Positions 33,600-42,954 of a stretch of DNA of 64,000 bases are shown here, one piece after another. Where the stretch lies: assembly GCF_020740535.1 (NCBI RefSeq), contig NZ_CP082362.1, forward strand, positions 5,454,501-5,518,500, written 5' to 3'. The number at the start of each line of letters is the position of its first letter. Position 1 is the first letter of the stretch. The notes below the pieces were generated by a model. The model saw only the letters and a program-made list of their open reading frames with translations. It ran no database searches and was not told the origin of the DNA. The stretch comes from Streptomyces profundus. Its GTDB lineage: Bacteria; Actinomycetota; Actinomycetes; Streptomycetales; Streptomycetaceae. The translations under genes and the position numbers were made by a program.

Positions 33600-35209
33600 G
33601 ACAGACTCCCCGCGAGGCCCGAGCCGCGCCGCACGCCCGTCCGCAGCTCCAGGGCCGCGTCCACATCGAGGGCGGAGGGGCGGTCGTGTTCGGCGAGATC
33701 GGCCACCGTCCACGCGACCCGCAGCACCCGGTCGAGCCCTCGGGCCGTGAGCAGCCCGCGATCCATGTCCCGCTCGGCCCTGTCCAGCGCTCCGGGCGAT
33801 GGCGCCCACCGGGTGCGCAGCTCGTGGCCCGGAACCTCGCTGTTGGTGCGCCAGGGGGTGTCGGCGAACCGAGCCGCCGCGCGCGCCCGCGCGGCGAGCA
33901 CCCGCCCCGCGACCCGCGCCGTCGACTCGCCGCCGCAGGCCGGGGCGATCAGCTCGGCCCGGCTCACCGGCTCCACCGGGACGCGCAGATCCACCCGGTC
34001 GAGCAGCGGCCCCGAGAGCCTGGCCCGATACCGGCGCACCGTGCTGGGCAGGCATTCGCAGTCCCCCAGCGGAGAGCCATGGCGCCCGCAGGGGCAGGGG
34101 TTGGTGGCCATGACCAGCAGCACCCTGGCCGGCATCCGCACCACGCCCGCCGCGCGCGCCACCACCACACAGCCCGACTCCAGGGGTTGGCGCAGCGCGT
34201 CCAGCGCCTGGCTGCTCATCTCGGCGGCCTCGTCCAGGAAGAGCACGCCGTGGTGGGCCAGCGAGATCGCGCCGGGACGGGGCACTCCGCTGCCGCCGCC
34301 GACCAGGGCGGGCATGGAGGCGGAGTGGTGGGGGGAGCAGTAGGGCGGCCGATCGATCAGGGGCCGGCCCGTCGGCAGCGAGCCGCTCACCGAATGCACC
34401 GCGCTGACCTCAAGCGACTCCTGCCTGGTCAGCGGCGGCAACAGCCCGGGGAGCCGCTCGGCCAGCATCGTCTTCCCCGCGCCTGGGGCGCCCTTGAGCA
34501 GCAGATGGTGCCGGCCGGCGGCGGCGACCTCCAGCGCCTTGCGGGCCAGCGACTGGCCGGAGACCTCCGCCAGATCCGGCGTGCGGCCGTCGGGGAGCGG
34601 GCTGAAGAGATCGCCGGCCGGCGGCTGGCCCCAGCCGGAGCCCAGCGGGAGCCGGGAGCCGGCCGGCTCCTCCTCCACCGGCTCATCGGGCACCGGCTCG
34701 TCGGAGAGCAGCGCGATCAACTGCCGCAGGCTGCGCACCCCGAGCACCGCCACCTCGGGCACCAGCGCGGCCTCGGCCACCGTCTGCTCCGGCACCACCA
34801 CCTGGCGATAGCCGGCCCCGGCCGCCGTGAGCACGGCGGGGAGCACCCCGCGCACCGGGCGCACCCGCCCGTCCAGGCCCAGCTCGCCGATCATCATCAC
34901 ATCGGCGATCGACCGGGGATCGATCCGCTCGGCGGCGGCCAACACGGCGCAGGCGACGGCGAGATCGAACCCGCTGCCGCACTTGGGGACGGCGGCCGGA
35001 CTCAGGCCCACCGTGAGCTTCTTCTGCGGCCAGGCCGTGCCGGAGTTGACCACGGCGGCCCGCACCCGGTCCCGGCTCTCGCTGAGCGACTTGTCAGCGA
35101 GCCCCACCAGGGAGAACGCCGCCACGCCCGGCTCCAGATCGGCCTGTACCTCGACCACGACGCCCTCCACCCCGACCAGGGCGACGGCACAGGTGCGTGC
35201 GAAGGCCAT
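33596..35209 (-). CDS. yifB: YifB/ComM family Mg-chelatase-like ATPase
   Basis: ComM/YifB proteins are AAA+ ATPases; ComM of naturally competent bacteria is a branch-migration helicase. The 537 residues show an N-terminal Lon-like ChlI domain (FSLVGLADKSLSESRDRV, then VGLSPAAVPKCGSGFDLA), Walker A LLKGAPGAGKTMLAERLP, Walker B GVLFLDEAAE, and the C-terminal Mg-chelatase domain (TNPCPCGRHGSPLGDCEC, LSGPLLDRVDLRV). ATG 35209 overlaps the yraN stop by 4 nt (ATGA). With dprA and yraN it forms a DNA-processing operon. Confidence 0.95.
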   Translation of the reverse strand: MAFARTCAVALVGVEGVVVEVQADLEPGVAAFSLVGLADKSLSESRDRVRAAVVNSGTAWPQKKLTVGLSPAAVPKCGSGFDLAVACAVLAAAERIDPRSIADVMMIGELGLDGRVRPVRGVLPAVLTAAGAGYRQVVVPEQTVAEAALVPEVAVLGVRSLRQLIALLSDEPVPDEPVEEEPAGSRLPLGSGWGQPPAGDLFSPLPDGRTPDLAEVSGQSLARKALEVAAAGRHHLLLKGAPGAGKTMLAERLPGLLPPLTRQESLEVSAVHSVSGSLPTGRPLIDRPPYCSPHHSASMPALVGGGSGVPRPGAISLAHHGVLFLDEAAEMSSQALDALRQPLESGCVVVARAAGVVRMPARVLLVMATNPCPCGRHGSPLGDCECLPSTVRRYRARLSGPLLDRVDLRVPVEPVSRAELIAPACGGESTARVAGRVLAARARAAARFADTPWRTNSEVPGHELRTRWAPSPGALDRAERDMDRGLLTARGLDRVLRVAWTVADLAEHDRPSALDVDAALELRTGVRRGSGLAGSLS

Positions 35210-35592
35210 CACGCCACCCCCCTGACATGCTCCACCCGCGCGGCGCCGCGCTCGGGCAGCAGCACCCCGATCAGGTCGATCCGGACGCCGCCGGGCGGCG
35301 GCGCCGGGTGTGCCGCGAGCCAGCGCTCGCAGAGCCACCGCTGCGCCAGCGCGCGCAGCCGCCGTGCCTGGGAGGGCGAGAGCCCCGCCATCGGATGTTG
35401 GAACCCGCGGGCCCTGCGCGTCTTCACCTCGCAGACCACCAGCGCGGGACCGGCCGACCGATCCGCCGCCACGATGTCGATCTCCCCGGCGCTACAGCGC
35501 CAGTTCCTCTCAAGGACGGTCATTCCCGACCGTCGCAGCCGCCGCACGGCGAGATCCTCGCCGAAGCGGCCCAGCGCACCTCGCTGATTCAT
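35209..35592 (-). CDS. yraN: YraN family protein (UPF0102), endonuclease-like
   Basis: YraN proteins have a restriction-endonuclease-like fold, but no defined substrate. The 127-residue protein keeps [16 protein letters not shown], the acidic active-site pattern [10 protein letters not shown] and VVCEVKTRR, and a C-terminal hydrophobic strand [11 protein letters not shown]. The start ATG is at 35592. It heads the minus-strand set yraN-yifB-dprA-whiG-tetR. In other actinobacteria yraN directly follows the DUF2469 gene in the same direction; here it lies 5.6 kb away and reversed. Confidence 0.92.
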   Translation of the reverse strand: MNQRGALGRFGEDLAVRRLRRSGMTVLERNWRCSAGEIDIVAADRSAGPALVVCEVKTRRARGFQHPMAGLSPSQARRLRALAQRWLCERWLAAHPAPPPGGVRIDLIGVLLPERGAARVEHVRGVA

Positions 35593-36018
35593 GCCGCATC
35601 ACCTCCGTCACACACTGTGACGGCTCTGCGGAAAAGATGTGGATCTTGGTGGATAAGTCAGTCGTTGTGGAAAACTCCGCCACACCTTTGAGTGATCGTG
35701 CGGCTCGAACACGGCGTCACCCGTGCCGTTCGACGGCCGGCGTCAGACCCTCATCGGCGGCCGTTCCCCGCCTCCCGACGGGCTGTCGCCCGGGCCTGCG
35801 GCGGTCCCGTACACTTCTCGTGGCGATCCGGGCACCCGGATCGACCTCGCACGCCCCGCCGCCGGGGCGCTCCGGCTCCCGCCGGGGCGTAGGCGGCAGC
35901 GCGTCTCGGTCCGTGGCGGTCATAAGACAGGTCGACCCCCGGCACTGCGCGTCGGGGCGTCAGGAGCGCCGGCCCCCCGGTCGGCGCTGACAACCGAGTC
36001 TGCACAAGGAGAACGGCC
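35593..36018. other. Divergent control region of yraN and rpsB
   Basis: No gene is supported in these 426 bp. The first 110 bp are relatively AT-rich and hold three DnaA-box-like 9-mers (35638-35674). The CACACTGTGACGG segment near 35611-35623 is palindrome-like. The second half is the rpsB leader, with GC-rich pairing potential between about 35850 and 35890 (GCCGCCGGGGCG-like repeats). The rpsB ribosome binding site AAGGAG is at 36006-36011. Confidence 0.5.
35638..35674 (-). promoter_or_regulatory. Cluster of three DnaA-box-like sites
   Basis: On the minus strand the 9-mers TTTTCCACA (35666-35674), TTATCCACC (35648-35656) and AGATCCACA (35638-35646) lie within 37 bp in the same orientation. 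Each departs from the Streptomyces DnaA-box consensus TTGTCCACA at one to three positions. They sit just upstream of yraN. Confidence 0.45.
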
Positions 36019-36960
36019 ATGGCCGTCGTCACGATGCGGGAGCTGCTTGAGAGCGGCGTCCACTTCGGGCACCAGACCCGCCGCTGGAACCCGAAGATGA
36101 AGCGTTTCATCTTCACCGAGCGCAACGGCATCTACATCATCGACCTGCTCCAGTCGCTGTCGTACATCGACCGCGCCTACGAGTTCGTCAAGGAGACCGT
36201 CGCGCACGGCGGTACCGTCATGTTCGTCGGTACCAAGAAGCAGGCCCAGCAGGCCATCGCCGAGCAGGCGACCCGCGTGGGCATGCCCTATGTGAACCAG
36301 CGCTGGCTGGGCGGCATGCTCACCAACTTCTCGACGGTGCACAAGCGGCTGCAGCGCCTCAAGGAGCTGGAGCAGATCGACTTCGAGGATGTGGCCGCCT
36401 CCGGCCTCACCAAGAAGGAGCTCCTCGTCCTCTCCCGCGAGAAGGCCAAGCTGGAGAAGACCCTGGGCGGCATCCGCGAGATGCAGAAGGTGCCGAGCGC
36501 CGTCTGGATCGTGGACACCAAGAAGGAGCACATCGCCGTTGGCGAGGCTCGCAAGCTGAACATCCCGGTGGTCGCGATCCTCGACACCAACTGCGACCCG
36601 GACGAGGTCGACTACAAGATCCCGGGCAACGACGACGCGATCCGTTCGGTCACCCTGCTCACGCGGGTCATCGCCGACGGCGTCGCCGAGGGTCTGATCG
36701 CCCGCTCGGGTGCCTCGCAGGCCAAGGACGGCGAGAAGCCGGCCGGCGAGCCGCTGCCCGAGTGGGAGCGCGAGCTGCTCACCGGCGCCGAGGAGAAGGC
36801 CGAGGAGAAGCCTGCTGAGGCGCCGGCCGAGGCTTCCGCCGAGGCCGAGGCCCCCGCTGCGGAGGCCGCTCCCGCCGTGGCCGAGCCCGTCGCCGAGGCG
36901 GCGCCCGCCGCCGAGGGTGAGCCGGCCGCCGAGGCGCAGCCCGCCGGCGAGTCCGCCTGA
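36019..36960 (+). CDS. rpsB: 30S ribosomal protein S2
   Basis: S2 joins the 30S subunit last and helps S1 bind. The conserved part (about residues 1-230) starts [20 protein letters not shown] and includes [32 protein letters not shown] and [13 protein letters not shown]. The C-terminal about 80 residues form an Ala/Glu/Pro-rich extension ([20 protein letters not shown]) that is common in actinobacteria and probably disordered. The ATG at 36019 has AAGGAG 7 nt upstream. It starts the rpsB-tsf-pyrH-frr-cdsA set. Confidence 0.97.
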   Translation: MAVVTMRELLESGVHFGHQTRRWNPKMKRFIFTERNGIYIIDLLQSLSYIDRAYEFVKETVAHGGTVMFVGTKKQAQQAIAEQATRVGMPYVNQRWLGGMLTNFSTVHKRLQRLKELEQIDFEDVAASGLTKKELLVLSREKAKLEKTLGGIREMQKVPSAVWIVDTKKEHIAVGEARKLNIPVVAILDTNCDPDEVDYKIPGNDDAIRSVTLLTRVIADGVAEGLIARSGASQAKDGEKPAGEPLPEWERELLTGAEEKAEEKPAEAPAEASAEAEAPAAEAAPAVAEPVAEAAPAAEGEPAAEAQPAGESA

Positions 36961-37019
36961 CGAGTCCGGCGCGCCGAGGGCCCCTGGCGGGCCCGTGGCA
37001 CGACAGCTGAAGAGCATGA

Positions 37020-37055
37020 GGCGGTGCGGGGAGTCAGATCGGCCCCCGCACCGCC
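37020..37055 (+). terminator. Attenuator-like hairpin between rpsB and tsf
   Basis: GGCGGTGCGGGG at 37020-37031 pairs perfectly with CCCCGCACCGCC at 37044-37055, a 12-bp stem with a 12-nt loop in the 167-bp gap. A partial terminator between rpsB and tsf is known in other bacteria and would explain unequal amounts of S2 and EF-Ts. Confidence 0.7.
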
Positions 37056-37127
37056 GTCTCCGGTCGGTGCGGCGACTGCACGCCGAGCGACCCCAACGAC
37101 GAGATCCGGGAAGAGAATCACGTAACC

Positions 37128-37964
37128 ATGGCGAACTTCACCGCCGCCGACGTCAAGAAGCTCCGTGAGCTTTCCGGCGCCGGCATGATGGACTGCAAGA
37201 AGGCGCTGGACGAGGCCGAGGGCGACGTCACCAAGGCCGTGGAGATCCTGCGCGTCAAGGGCCAGAAGGGCGTGGCCAAGCGCGAGAGCCGCACGGCGGA
37301 GAACGGCGCCGTCGTCGTCGTTCTCGCCGACGACAACGCCTCGGGCGTGCTGGTCGAGCTGAAGTGCGAGACGGACTTCGTCGCCAAGGGCGACAAGTTC
37401 CAGGCGGTGGCCCAGCAGGTCGCCGACCACGTCTTCGCGACCGCGCCGGCCGACATCGAGGCGCTCCTCGGCTCCGAGATCGAGCCGGGCAAGACCGTCC
37501 AGGTGCTGGTCGACGAGGCCAACGCCACCCTGGGCGAGAAGATCGTGCTGGACCGCTTCGCGCGGCTGACCGGCGGCTATGTGGCCAGCTACCTGCACCG
37601 CACCAGCCCCGACCTGCCCCCGCAGGTGGGCGTGTTGGTCCAGCTGGACGGCGAGAACGCCGAGGTCGCCAAGGATCTCGCGCAGCACATCGCCGCCTTC
37701 GCGCCGCGCTTCCTGAGCCGCGACGAGGTGCCCGCCGACGTGGTGGAGAACGAGCGCCGCATCGCCGAGGCCACCGCGCGCGAGGAGGGCAAGCCGGAGG
37801 CCGCCCTCTCCAGGATCGTGGACGGCCGGATCAACGGCTTCTTCAAGGAGCACGTGGTGGTGGACCAGCCGTTCGCCAAGGACAACAAGAAGTCGGTGCA
37901 GAAGATCCTGACCGAGGCCGGCGTCAGCCTCCAGGGCTTCGCGCGCTTCCGCGTCGGGGCCTGA
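37128..37964 (+). CDS. tsf: Elongation factor Ts
   Basis: EF-Ts exchanges GDP for GTP on EF-Tu. The signature [18 protein letters not shown] lies near the N-terminus (about 11-28), followed by [17 protein letters not shown] and the second signature [13 protein letters not shown] (about 75-87). The 278-residue length and C-terminal [14 protein letters not shown] are typical. The ATG is at 37128. The gene follows a stem-loop after rpsB. Confidence 0.97.
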   Translation: MANFTAADVKKLRELSGAGMMDCKKALDEAEGDVTKAVEILRVKGQKGVAKRESRTAENGAVVVVLADDNASGVLVELKCETDFVAKGDKFQAVAQQVADHVFATAPADIEALLGSEIEPGKTVQVLVDEANATLGEKIVLDRFARLTGGYVASYLHRTSPDLPPQVGVLVQLDGENAEVAKDLAQHIAAFAPRFLSRDEVPADVVENERRIAEATAREEGKPEAALSRIVDGRINGFFKEHVVVDQPFAKDNKKSVQKILTEAGVSLQGFARFRVGA

Positions 37965-37993
37965 TCCGGCGCTACGCGACGTCCCGGGACGCG

Positions 37994-38015
37994 CCGTCCG
38001 CCGCACGGCGGACGG
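37994..38015 (+). terminator. Terminator hairpin after tsf
   Basis: CCGTCCGCC at 37994-38002 pairs with GGCGGACGG at 38007-38015 around a 4-nt loop, 29 bp after the tsf stop. A new promoter for pyrH is likely in the remaining 155 bp, for example around TATTGT at 38024. Confidence 0.7.
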
Positions 38016-38169
38016 TACCCGGCTATTGTCGGGCGGAAGGCCGTCCGGCCGCGCGACGCTTCGCGACGACCGGGGCGACCGCAGTTGTGACGAGGAGGCC
38101 ATTGCCGGGCAGGGGAACCGTAAGGTCCGCTGGCAGTGGCCTCCTTGGCGTGTGCACGAGGAGAGTTCC

Positions 38170-38910
38170 ATGAACCAGGACGACAACAAACCCCGCCGAT
38201 TTCTGCTGAAGCTGTCGGGTGAGGCATTCGCGGGCGGCGGTGGGCTCGGTGTCGATCCCGATGTCGTGCACAAGATGGCCAGAGAGATCGCGGCCGTGGT
38301 GCGCGACGGTGCGCAGATCGCGGTGGTGATCGGCGGCGGGAACTTCTTCCGTGGCGCCGAGCTGCAGCAGCGCGGGATGGACCGGGCGCGCTCCGACTAC
38401 ATGGGGATGCTGGGCACGGTGATGAACTGCCTGGCCCTCCAGGACTTCCTGGAGAAGGAGGGCATCGACTCCCGGGTGCAGACCGCCATCACCATGGGGC
38501 AGGTCGCGGAGCCGTACATTCCGCTGCGCGCCGTGCGGCACTTGGAGAAGGGGCGCGTCGTGATCTTCGGCGCCGGCATGGGCATGCCCTACTTCTCCAC
38601 CGACACCACGGCCGCCCAACGGGCCCTGGAGATCCATGCCGAGGCGCTGCTGATGGGAAAGAACGGGGTGGACGGGGTGTACGACTCCGATCCGGCCCGC
38701 AACGCGGACGCGGTGAAGTTCGACGCGCTGGACTACGGCGAGGTGATCACCCGGGATCTCCGGGTGGCCGACTCCACCGCGATCACCCTGTGCCGGGACA
38801 ACCAACTGCCGATTCTTGTCTTCGAACTGCTCGCGGAGGGCAATATCGCCCGTGCGGTAAAGGGTGAGAAGATCGGCACGCTCGTCAACAGCCAGGGCCA
38901 GCGGGCCTGA
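38170..38910 (+). CDS. pyrH: UMP kinase
   Basis: PyrH phosphorylates UMP to UDP with ATP and belongs to the amino-acid kinase family. The 246-residue protein shows [19 protein letters not shown] at the start, [11 protein letters not shown] (about 56-66), [13 protein letters not shown] (about 163-175) and [14 protein letters not shown] near the end. ATG 38170 follows GAGGAGAG at 38158-38165. The frame is open upstream to 38026 but that part does not resemble PyrH. Confidence 0.96.
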   Translation: MNQDDNKPRRFLLKLSGEAFAGGGGLGVDPDVVHKMAREIAAVVRDGAQIAVVIGGGNFFRGAELQQRGMDRARSDYMGMLGTVMNCLALQDFLEKEGIDSRVQTAITMGQVAEPYIPLRAVRHLEKGRVVIFGAGMGMPYFSTDTTAAQRALEIHAEALLMGKNGVDGVYDSDPARNADAVKFDALDYGEVITRDLRVADSTAITLCRDNQLPILVFELLAEGNIARAVKGEKIGTLVNSQGQRA

Positions 38911-38950
38911 CGGCCCGTCACGCCCCCACACATCGAACCAGGAGCACGTG

Positions 38951-39508
38951 GTGATCGAAGAAGCCCTCCTCGAAGCCGAGGAGAAGATGGAGAAGGCGGT
39001 CGTGGTCGTCAAGGAGGATCTGGCGGCGATCCGCACCGGCCGAGCCCACCCGGCGATGTTCAACAAGATCGTGGCCGAGTACTACGGCACCATGACCCCG
39101 ATCAACCAGCTGGCGTCGTTCTCCGTGCCGGAGGCGCGGATGGCGGTGGTGACCCCGTTCGACAAGAGCGCGCTGCGCAATATCGAGCAGGCGATCCGGG
39201 ATTCGGATCTGGGGGTCAACCCGACCAACGACGGTCATATCATCCGCGTGGTCTTCCCCGATCTGACGGAGGAGCGCCGCCGGGAGTACATCAAGGTCGC
39301 CAAGACCAAGGGCGAGGACGCCAAGATCTCCATTCGCGGGGTGCGGCGCAAGGCCAAGGAACTGATCGACAAGGCGATCAAGGACGGCGACGTCGGCGAG
39401 GACGAGGGCCGGCGCGGTGAGAAGGAGTTGGACGAGACCACCGCCAAGCATGTGGCGCAGGTCGACGAGTTGCTCAAGCACAAGGAAGCCGAGCTGCTCG
39501 AAGTCTGA
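38951..39508 (+). CDS. frr: Ribosome recycling factor
   Basis: RRF splits post-termination ribosomes together with EF-G. The 185 residues match the family in full: LRTGRAHP-like [12 protein letters not shown] near 26-37, [32 protein letters not shown], and the C-terminal [21 protein letters not shown] 38951 has GGAG at 38941-38944. It follows pyrH by 40 bp. Confidence 0.97.
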   Translation: MIEEALLEAEEKMEKAVVVVKEDLAAIRTGRAHPAMFNKIVAEYYGTMTPINQLASFSVPEARMAVVTPFDKSALRNIEQAIRDSDLGVNPTNDGHIIRVVFPDLTEERRREYIKVAKTKGEDAKISIRGVRRKAKELIDKAIKDGDVGEDEGRRGEKELDETTAKHVAQVDELLKHKEAELLEV

Positions 39509-39576
39509 CCGATCGGGTGTGAAACGGGCTCAGTTGCGAGCACGACCGATCAGGACCGAGAAAGACGCTGTCATCC

Positions 39577-40470
39577 GTGAATGAATCAACCCGGGGGTCG
39601 TCCCCGGCCACCGGGCAGTCGCCGCCGGCCAGGCCCCCCGGCCCTCCGCAGCGGAAGCGCGCGGGCCGCGACCTCCGCGCCGCCGTGGCGGTGGGGGTGG
39701 CGCTCGGCGCGGTCGTGCTGGCCGTGCTCTTCGCCTACAAGCCGGCCTTCCTCGTGGTGATAGCCGCAGCCGTGGTCGTCGGCCTGTGGGAGCTGTCCAC
39801 CCGCCTCGCCGAGCGCAAGCAACTGCGGGTGCCGCTGCCCCCGTTGGCCGCGGGCGGGGTGGCCATGGTGGTCGCCGGCTATCTTGAGGGCGCCGAGGGC
39901 GCCTGGTCCGCCATGGCGCTGACGGTGCTGGCGGTGTTGCTCTGGCGCATGTTCCAGTCCCCTGAGAACTATCTGCGGGATGTCACTGCCGGGGTCTTCG
40001 CCGCCTTCTATGTGCCGTTCCTGGCGACCTTTGTCGCGCTGATGCTGGCCGCGGACGACGGACACCGGCGGGTGCTGGTCTTCATACTTCTCACCGTGGT
40101 CAGCGACACCGGCGCCTACGCGGTGGGCTGGCGGTTCGGCCGGAGGAAGCTGGCGCCCAGGATCAGCCCGGGGAAGACGCGTGAGGGGCTGGCCGGCGCG
40201 GTGCTCTTCGCCACGGTGGCCGGCGCGGTGTCCATGGCGACGCTGATCGACGACGGCACCTGGTGGCAGGGCGTGCTGCTCGGTCTCGGGGTCGCCATCA
40301 GCGCGACCCTGGGGGACTTGGGCGAGTCGATGATCAAGCGTGACCTGGGCATCAAGGACATGGGCACGCTGCTGCCAGGACACGGCGGGATCATGGACCG
40401 CCTGGACTCTTTGCTGCCCACGGCGCCCGTCGCCTGGCTCCTGCTGCTGGTCTTCGTCGGCGCCGGCTGA
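39577..40470 (+). CDS. cdsA: Phosphatidate cytidylyltransferase CdsA
   Basis: CdsA makes CDP-diacylglycerol from CTP and phosphatidic acid, the precursor of cardiolipin, PE and PI. The 297-residue protein has a Pro/Gly-rich, Arg-containing N-terminus and about eight membrane segments between residues 32 and 295. The C-terminal family signature is seen as MIKRDLGIKDMGTLLPGHGG followed by IMDRLDSL, including the metal-binding Asp. The GTG start is at 39577. The place after frr and before rlmN is the usual one. Confidence 0.94.
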   Translation: MNESTRGSSPATGQSPPARPPGPPQRKRAGRDLRAAVAVGVALGAVVLAVLFAYKPAFLVVIAAAVVVGLWELSTRLAERKQLRVPLPPLAAGGVAMVVAGYLEGAEGAWSAMALTVLAVLLWRMFQSPENYLRDVTAGVFAAFYVPFLATFVALMLAADDGHRRVLVFILLTVVSDTGAYAVGWRFGRRKLAPRISPGKTREGLAGAVLFATVAGAVSMATLIDDGTWWQGVLLGLGVAISATLGDLGESMIKRDLGIKDMGTLLPGHGGIMDRLDSLLPTAPVAWLLLLVFVGAG

Positions 40471-40477
40471 GGCGGCA

Positions 40478-40521
40478 CCGGGCGCCCATGTCCTGGCCCC
40501 GGTGGCCCGGTCGGCGCCCGG
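40478..40521 (+). terminator. Hairpin between cdsA and rlmN
   Basis: CCGGGCGCC at 40478-40486 pairs with GGCGCCCGG at 40513-40521, a 9-bp stem. The 26-nt loop has its own pairing potential (GGCCCC with GGTGGCC). It lies 7 bp after cdsA. Confidence 0.5.
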
Positions 40522-40547
40522 CCTGAGTCTGCGACACTGGAGGCATC

Positions 40548-41654
40548 ATGCCTGTACCAGGAGAACTCACCTTCGTCGCGCCGCGTGGGGCCAAGAAGCC
40601 GCCCCGGCACCTCGCCGATCTCACCCCGGCCGAACGCCGGGAGGCGGTGACGGCGCTGGGCGAGAAGCCGTTCCGCGCGCGGCAGCTGTCGCGGCACTAC
40701 TTCGCCCGGCTCTCGGACGACCCCACGAGCTGGACGGACATCCCCGCCGCCGCGCGTGAGCGGCTGGCGGGGGAGTTGCTCCCCTCCCTGATGAGCGTGG
40801 TGCGGCATATCAGCTGTGACGGGGGCGCCACCCGGAAGACGCTGTGGCGGCTGCACGACGGCACCCTGGTGGAGTCCGTGCTGATGCGCTATCCGGAGCG
40901 GGTCACCATGTGTGTCTCCTCACAGGCCGGCTGCGGGATGAACTGCCCGTTCTGCGCGACCGGGCAGGCGGGGCTCGACCGGAACCTCTCCACAGCCGAG
41001 ATCGTGCACCAGATCGTGGACGGGGCCAGGGCGCTGCGGGACGGCGAGGTGCCGGGCGGCCCGGCGCGGCTCTCCAACATCGTCTTCATGGGCATGGGCG
41101 AGCCGTTGGCCAACTACAAGCGGGTGGTCGGCGCCATCCGGCGGCTCACGGACGAGGCGCCCGACGGGGTGGGCCTCTCCCAGCGCGGGATCACGGTCTC
41201 CACGGTGGGCCTGGTGCCGGCGATGCGGCGGTTCACGGACGAGGGGTTCAGCTGCCGTCTCGCGGTGTCGCTGCACGCGCCGGACGACGAGCTGCGGGAC
41301 ACGCTGGTGCCGGTCAACACCCGCTGGAAGGTGCGCGAGGTGCTGGACGCCGCTTCCGACTACGCGGAGCGCTCCGGGCGGCGGATCTCCATCGAGTACG
41401 CCCTGATCAGGGACATCAACGACCAGGCCTGGCGGGCCGATCTGCTGGGCAAGATGCTCAGGGGGCGCGGTGCCCACGTCAACCTCATCCCGTTGAACCC
41501 GACGCCCGGCTCCAAGTGGACGGCTTCGCGGCCCGAGGACGAGCGGGCCTTTGTCGCGGCGCTTGAGGCGCGTGGTGTGCCGGTGACGGTGCGGGACACC
41601 AGGGGGCAGGAGATCGAGGGCGCCTGCGGGCAGTTGGCGGCTGCCGAACGCTGA
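40548..41654 (+). CDS. rlmN: Dual-specificity RNA methyltransferase RlmN
   Basis: RlmN is a radical SAM enzyme that methylates C2 of A2503 in 23S rRNA and A37 of some tRNAs. The 4Fe-4S cluster cysteines are C129, C133 and C136 (CGMNCPFC), and the C-terminal catalytic cysteine is C360 in EGACGQLAA. Other motifs are [12 protein letters not shown] and [13 protein letters not shown]. The length of 368 residues is normal. The ATG is at 40548. The next transcript begins with a TPP riboswitch. Confidence 0.95.
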   Translation: MPVPGELTFVAPRGAKKPPRHLADLTPAERREAVTALGEKPFRARQLSRHYFARLSDDPTSWTDIPAAARERLAGELLPSLMSVVRHISCDGGATRKTLWRLHDGTLVESVLMRYPERVTMCVSSQAGCGMNCPFCATGQAGLDRNLSTAEIVHQIVDGARALRDGEVPGGPARLSNIVFMGMGEPLANYKRVVGAIRRLTDEAPDGVGLSQRGITVSTVGLVPAMRRFTDEGFSCRLAVSLHAPDDELRDTLVPVNTRWKVREVLDAASDYAERSGRRISIEYALIRDINDQAWRADLLGKMLRGRGAHVNLIPLNPTPGSKWTASRPEDERAFVAALEARGVPVTVRDTRGQEIEGACGQLAAAER

Positions 41655-41731
41655 CCGTCCTGGTGTCGGCGGCGGCTGCTATCGTGGCCCTTCGAACACT
41701 TGCACAAGCGCACACACGGGGTGTGCGTCAT

Positions 41732-41820
41732 CCGACAGGGGAGCGCTCGCAGCGCTGAGAGTGCGGCACCGGCCGCAGACCCTCGAACCTCGCCCAGGTC
41801 ATGCTGGGTAGGAAGTTCGG
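41732..41820 (+). promoter_or_regulatory. TPP (THI element) riboswitch controlling the thiamine transporter
   Basis: The aptamer is recognised by the pyrimidine-sensing CTGAGA (41755-41760), the P3 stem GTGCGGC/GCCGC, ACCCT (41779-41783), GAACCT (41785-41790), and CCCAGG plus GCTGGGTAGGAA (41794-41814). P1 can form from CCGA (41732-41735) and TCGG (41817-41820). TPP binding normally lowers expression of the downstream genes. The thiB start is 48 bp further on. Confidence 0.92.
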
Positions 41821-41826
41821 ACTTCC
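41811..41826 (+). promoter_or_regulatory. Competing hairpin at the 3' end of the TPP riboswitch
   Basis: GGAAGT (41811-41816), loop TCGG, ACTTCC (41821-41826) form a 6-bp stem that uses the last aptamer bases and puts the P1 strand in its loop. It cannot coexist with the folded aptamer, so it looks like part of the expression platform. Confidence 0.6.
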
Positions 41827-41868
41827 TCTCATGCTGCTCGCGTCTGCCCGCGTTAAGAAAGCGACACC

Positions 41869-42954
41869 ATGCAGCGCAGCAGCATTCACCGGGCCACCGC
41901 CGCCCTGCTCGCCCTCGGTCTCGGCGCCCTCACCGCCTGTGGTTCCGACGGTTCGGACAGCTCGGACAAGGGCTCGGGGGGCACGGAGGTCGTGCTGGTC
42001 AGCCACGAGTCGTTCCTGGTCTCGGACGAGGTGTTGGAGGCGTTCACCGAGGAGACGGGCTACCGGGTGAAGCTGCTGCGGGCCGGCGACGCCGGGGTGA
42101 TGGTCAACCAGGCCGTGCTGTCCAAGGGCAACCCGCAGGGCGACGTGCTCTTCGGCGTGGACAACACGCTGCTCTCCCGCGCGCTGGACGAGGGCGTCTT
42201 CGAGCCGTACGAGGCGGCGGGTCTGGACCAGGTGCCCGCCGAGCTGCGGCTGGACGACGAGCACCGGGTGACGCCGATGGACACCGGCGACATCTGCGTC
42301 AACTACGACCGCGCCTACTTCGCCGAGCACGAGCTCGAACCGCCGCTGACCCTCCAGGAGCTGGCCGAGCCCGAGTACGCCGACCTGCTGGTGGTGCAGA
42401 ACGCCGCCACCTCGTCGCCCGGGCTCGGCTTCCTGCTGGCCACCGTCGCCGAGTTCGGCGAGGACGGGGACGGCTGGACCGGGTACTGGGAGCGGCTGCG
42501 GGCGAACGGCGTCGAGGTCGTCGACGGCTGGGAGCAGGCGTACAACGAGCGCTTCTCGGGCGCCGGTCAGGGCGGTGACAAGCCGCTGGTGGTCTCCTAT
42601 GCCACCAGCCCGCCGGCCGGTGTGGTCTACGGCGGCGAGGACCGGCCGGAGGAGGCGCCCACCGGGGTGTCGACGGAGACCTGCTTCCGGCAGATCGAGT
42701 TCGCGGGGCTGCTGGACGGCGCCGCCAACCCGGAGGGCGGCAGGGCGCTGCTGGACTTCCTGCTGGGCCTGGAGTTCCAGGAGGACATGCCGCTGAACAT
42801 GTTCGTCCATCCGGCGCGGCAGGACGCCGAGTTGCCCGAGGAGTTCACCCGCTACGCCGAGCCGGTCGAGAACCTGCGCGAGGTGGCGCCCGAGGAGATC
42901 GCCGAGCGTCGCGAGGAGTGGATCGACGAGTGGACCGACCTGGTCGTCAGGTGA
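41869..42954 (+). CDS. thiB: Thiamine ABC transporter substrate-binding lipoprotein
   Basis: This is the extracellular binding component for thiamine or its phosphates. The signal peptide ends in a lipobox LGALTAC with Cys24 as lipid attachment site, followed by a Ser/Gly/Asp spacer. The mature part is an iron/thiamine-type binding protein (VVLVSHESFLVSDEVLEAF near 37-55, DTGDICVNYDR, VVSYATSPPAGVVYG). The 361-residue length is normal. It follows a TPP riboswitch and overlaps thiP by GTGA, which makes thiamine by far the likeliest ligand. Confidence 0.93.
   Translation: MQRSSIHRATAALLALGLGALTACGSDGSDSSDKGSGGTEVVLVSHESFLVSDEVLEAFTEETGYRVKLLRAGDAGVMVNQAVLSKGNPQGDVLFGVDNTLLSRALDEGVFEPYEAAGLDQVPAELRLDDEHRVTPMDTGDICVNYDRAYFAEHELEPPLTLQELAEPEYADLLVVQNAATSSPGLGFLLATVAEFGEDGDGWTGYWERLRANGVEVVDGWEQAYNERFSGAGQGGDKPLVVSYATSPPAGVVYGGEDRPEEAPTGVSTETCFRQIEFAGLLDGAANPEGGRALLDFLLGLEFQEDMPLNMFVHPARQDAELPEEFTRYAEPVENLREVAPEEIAERREEWIDEWTDLVVR

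Noticed and set aside
35611..35623. CACACTGTGACGG palindrome as a regulatory site
   Set aside because: Too short and isolated; no consensus recognised.
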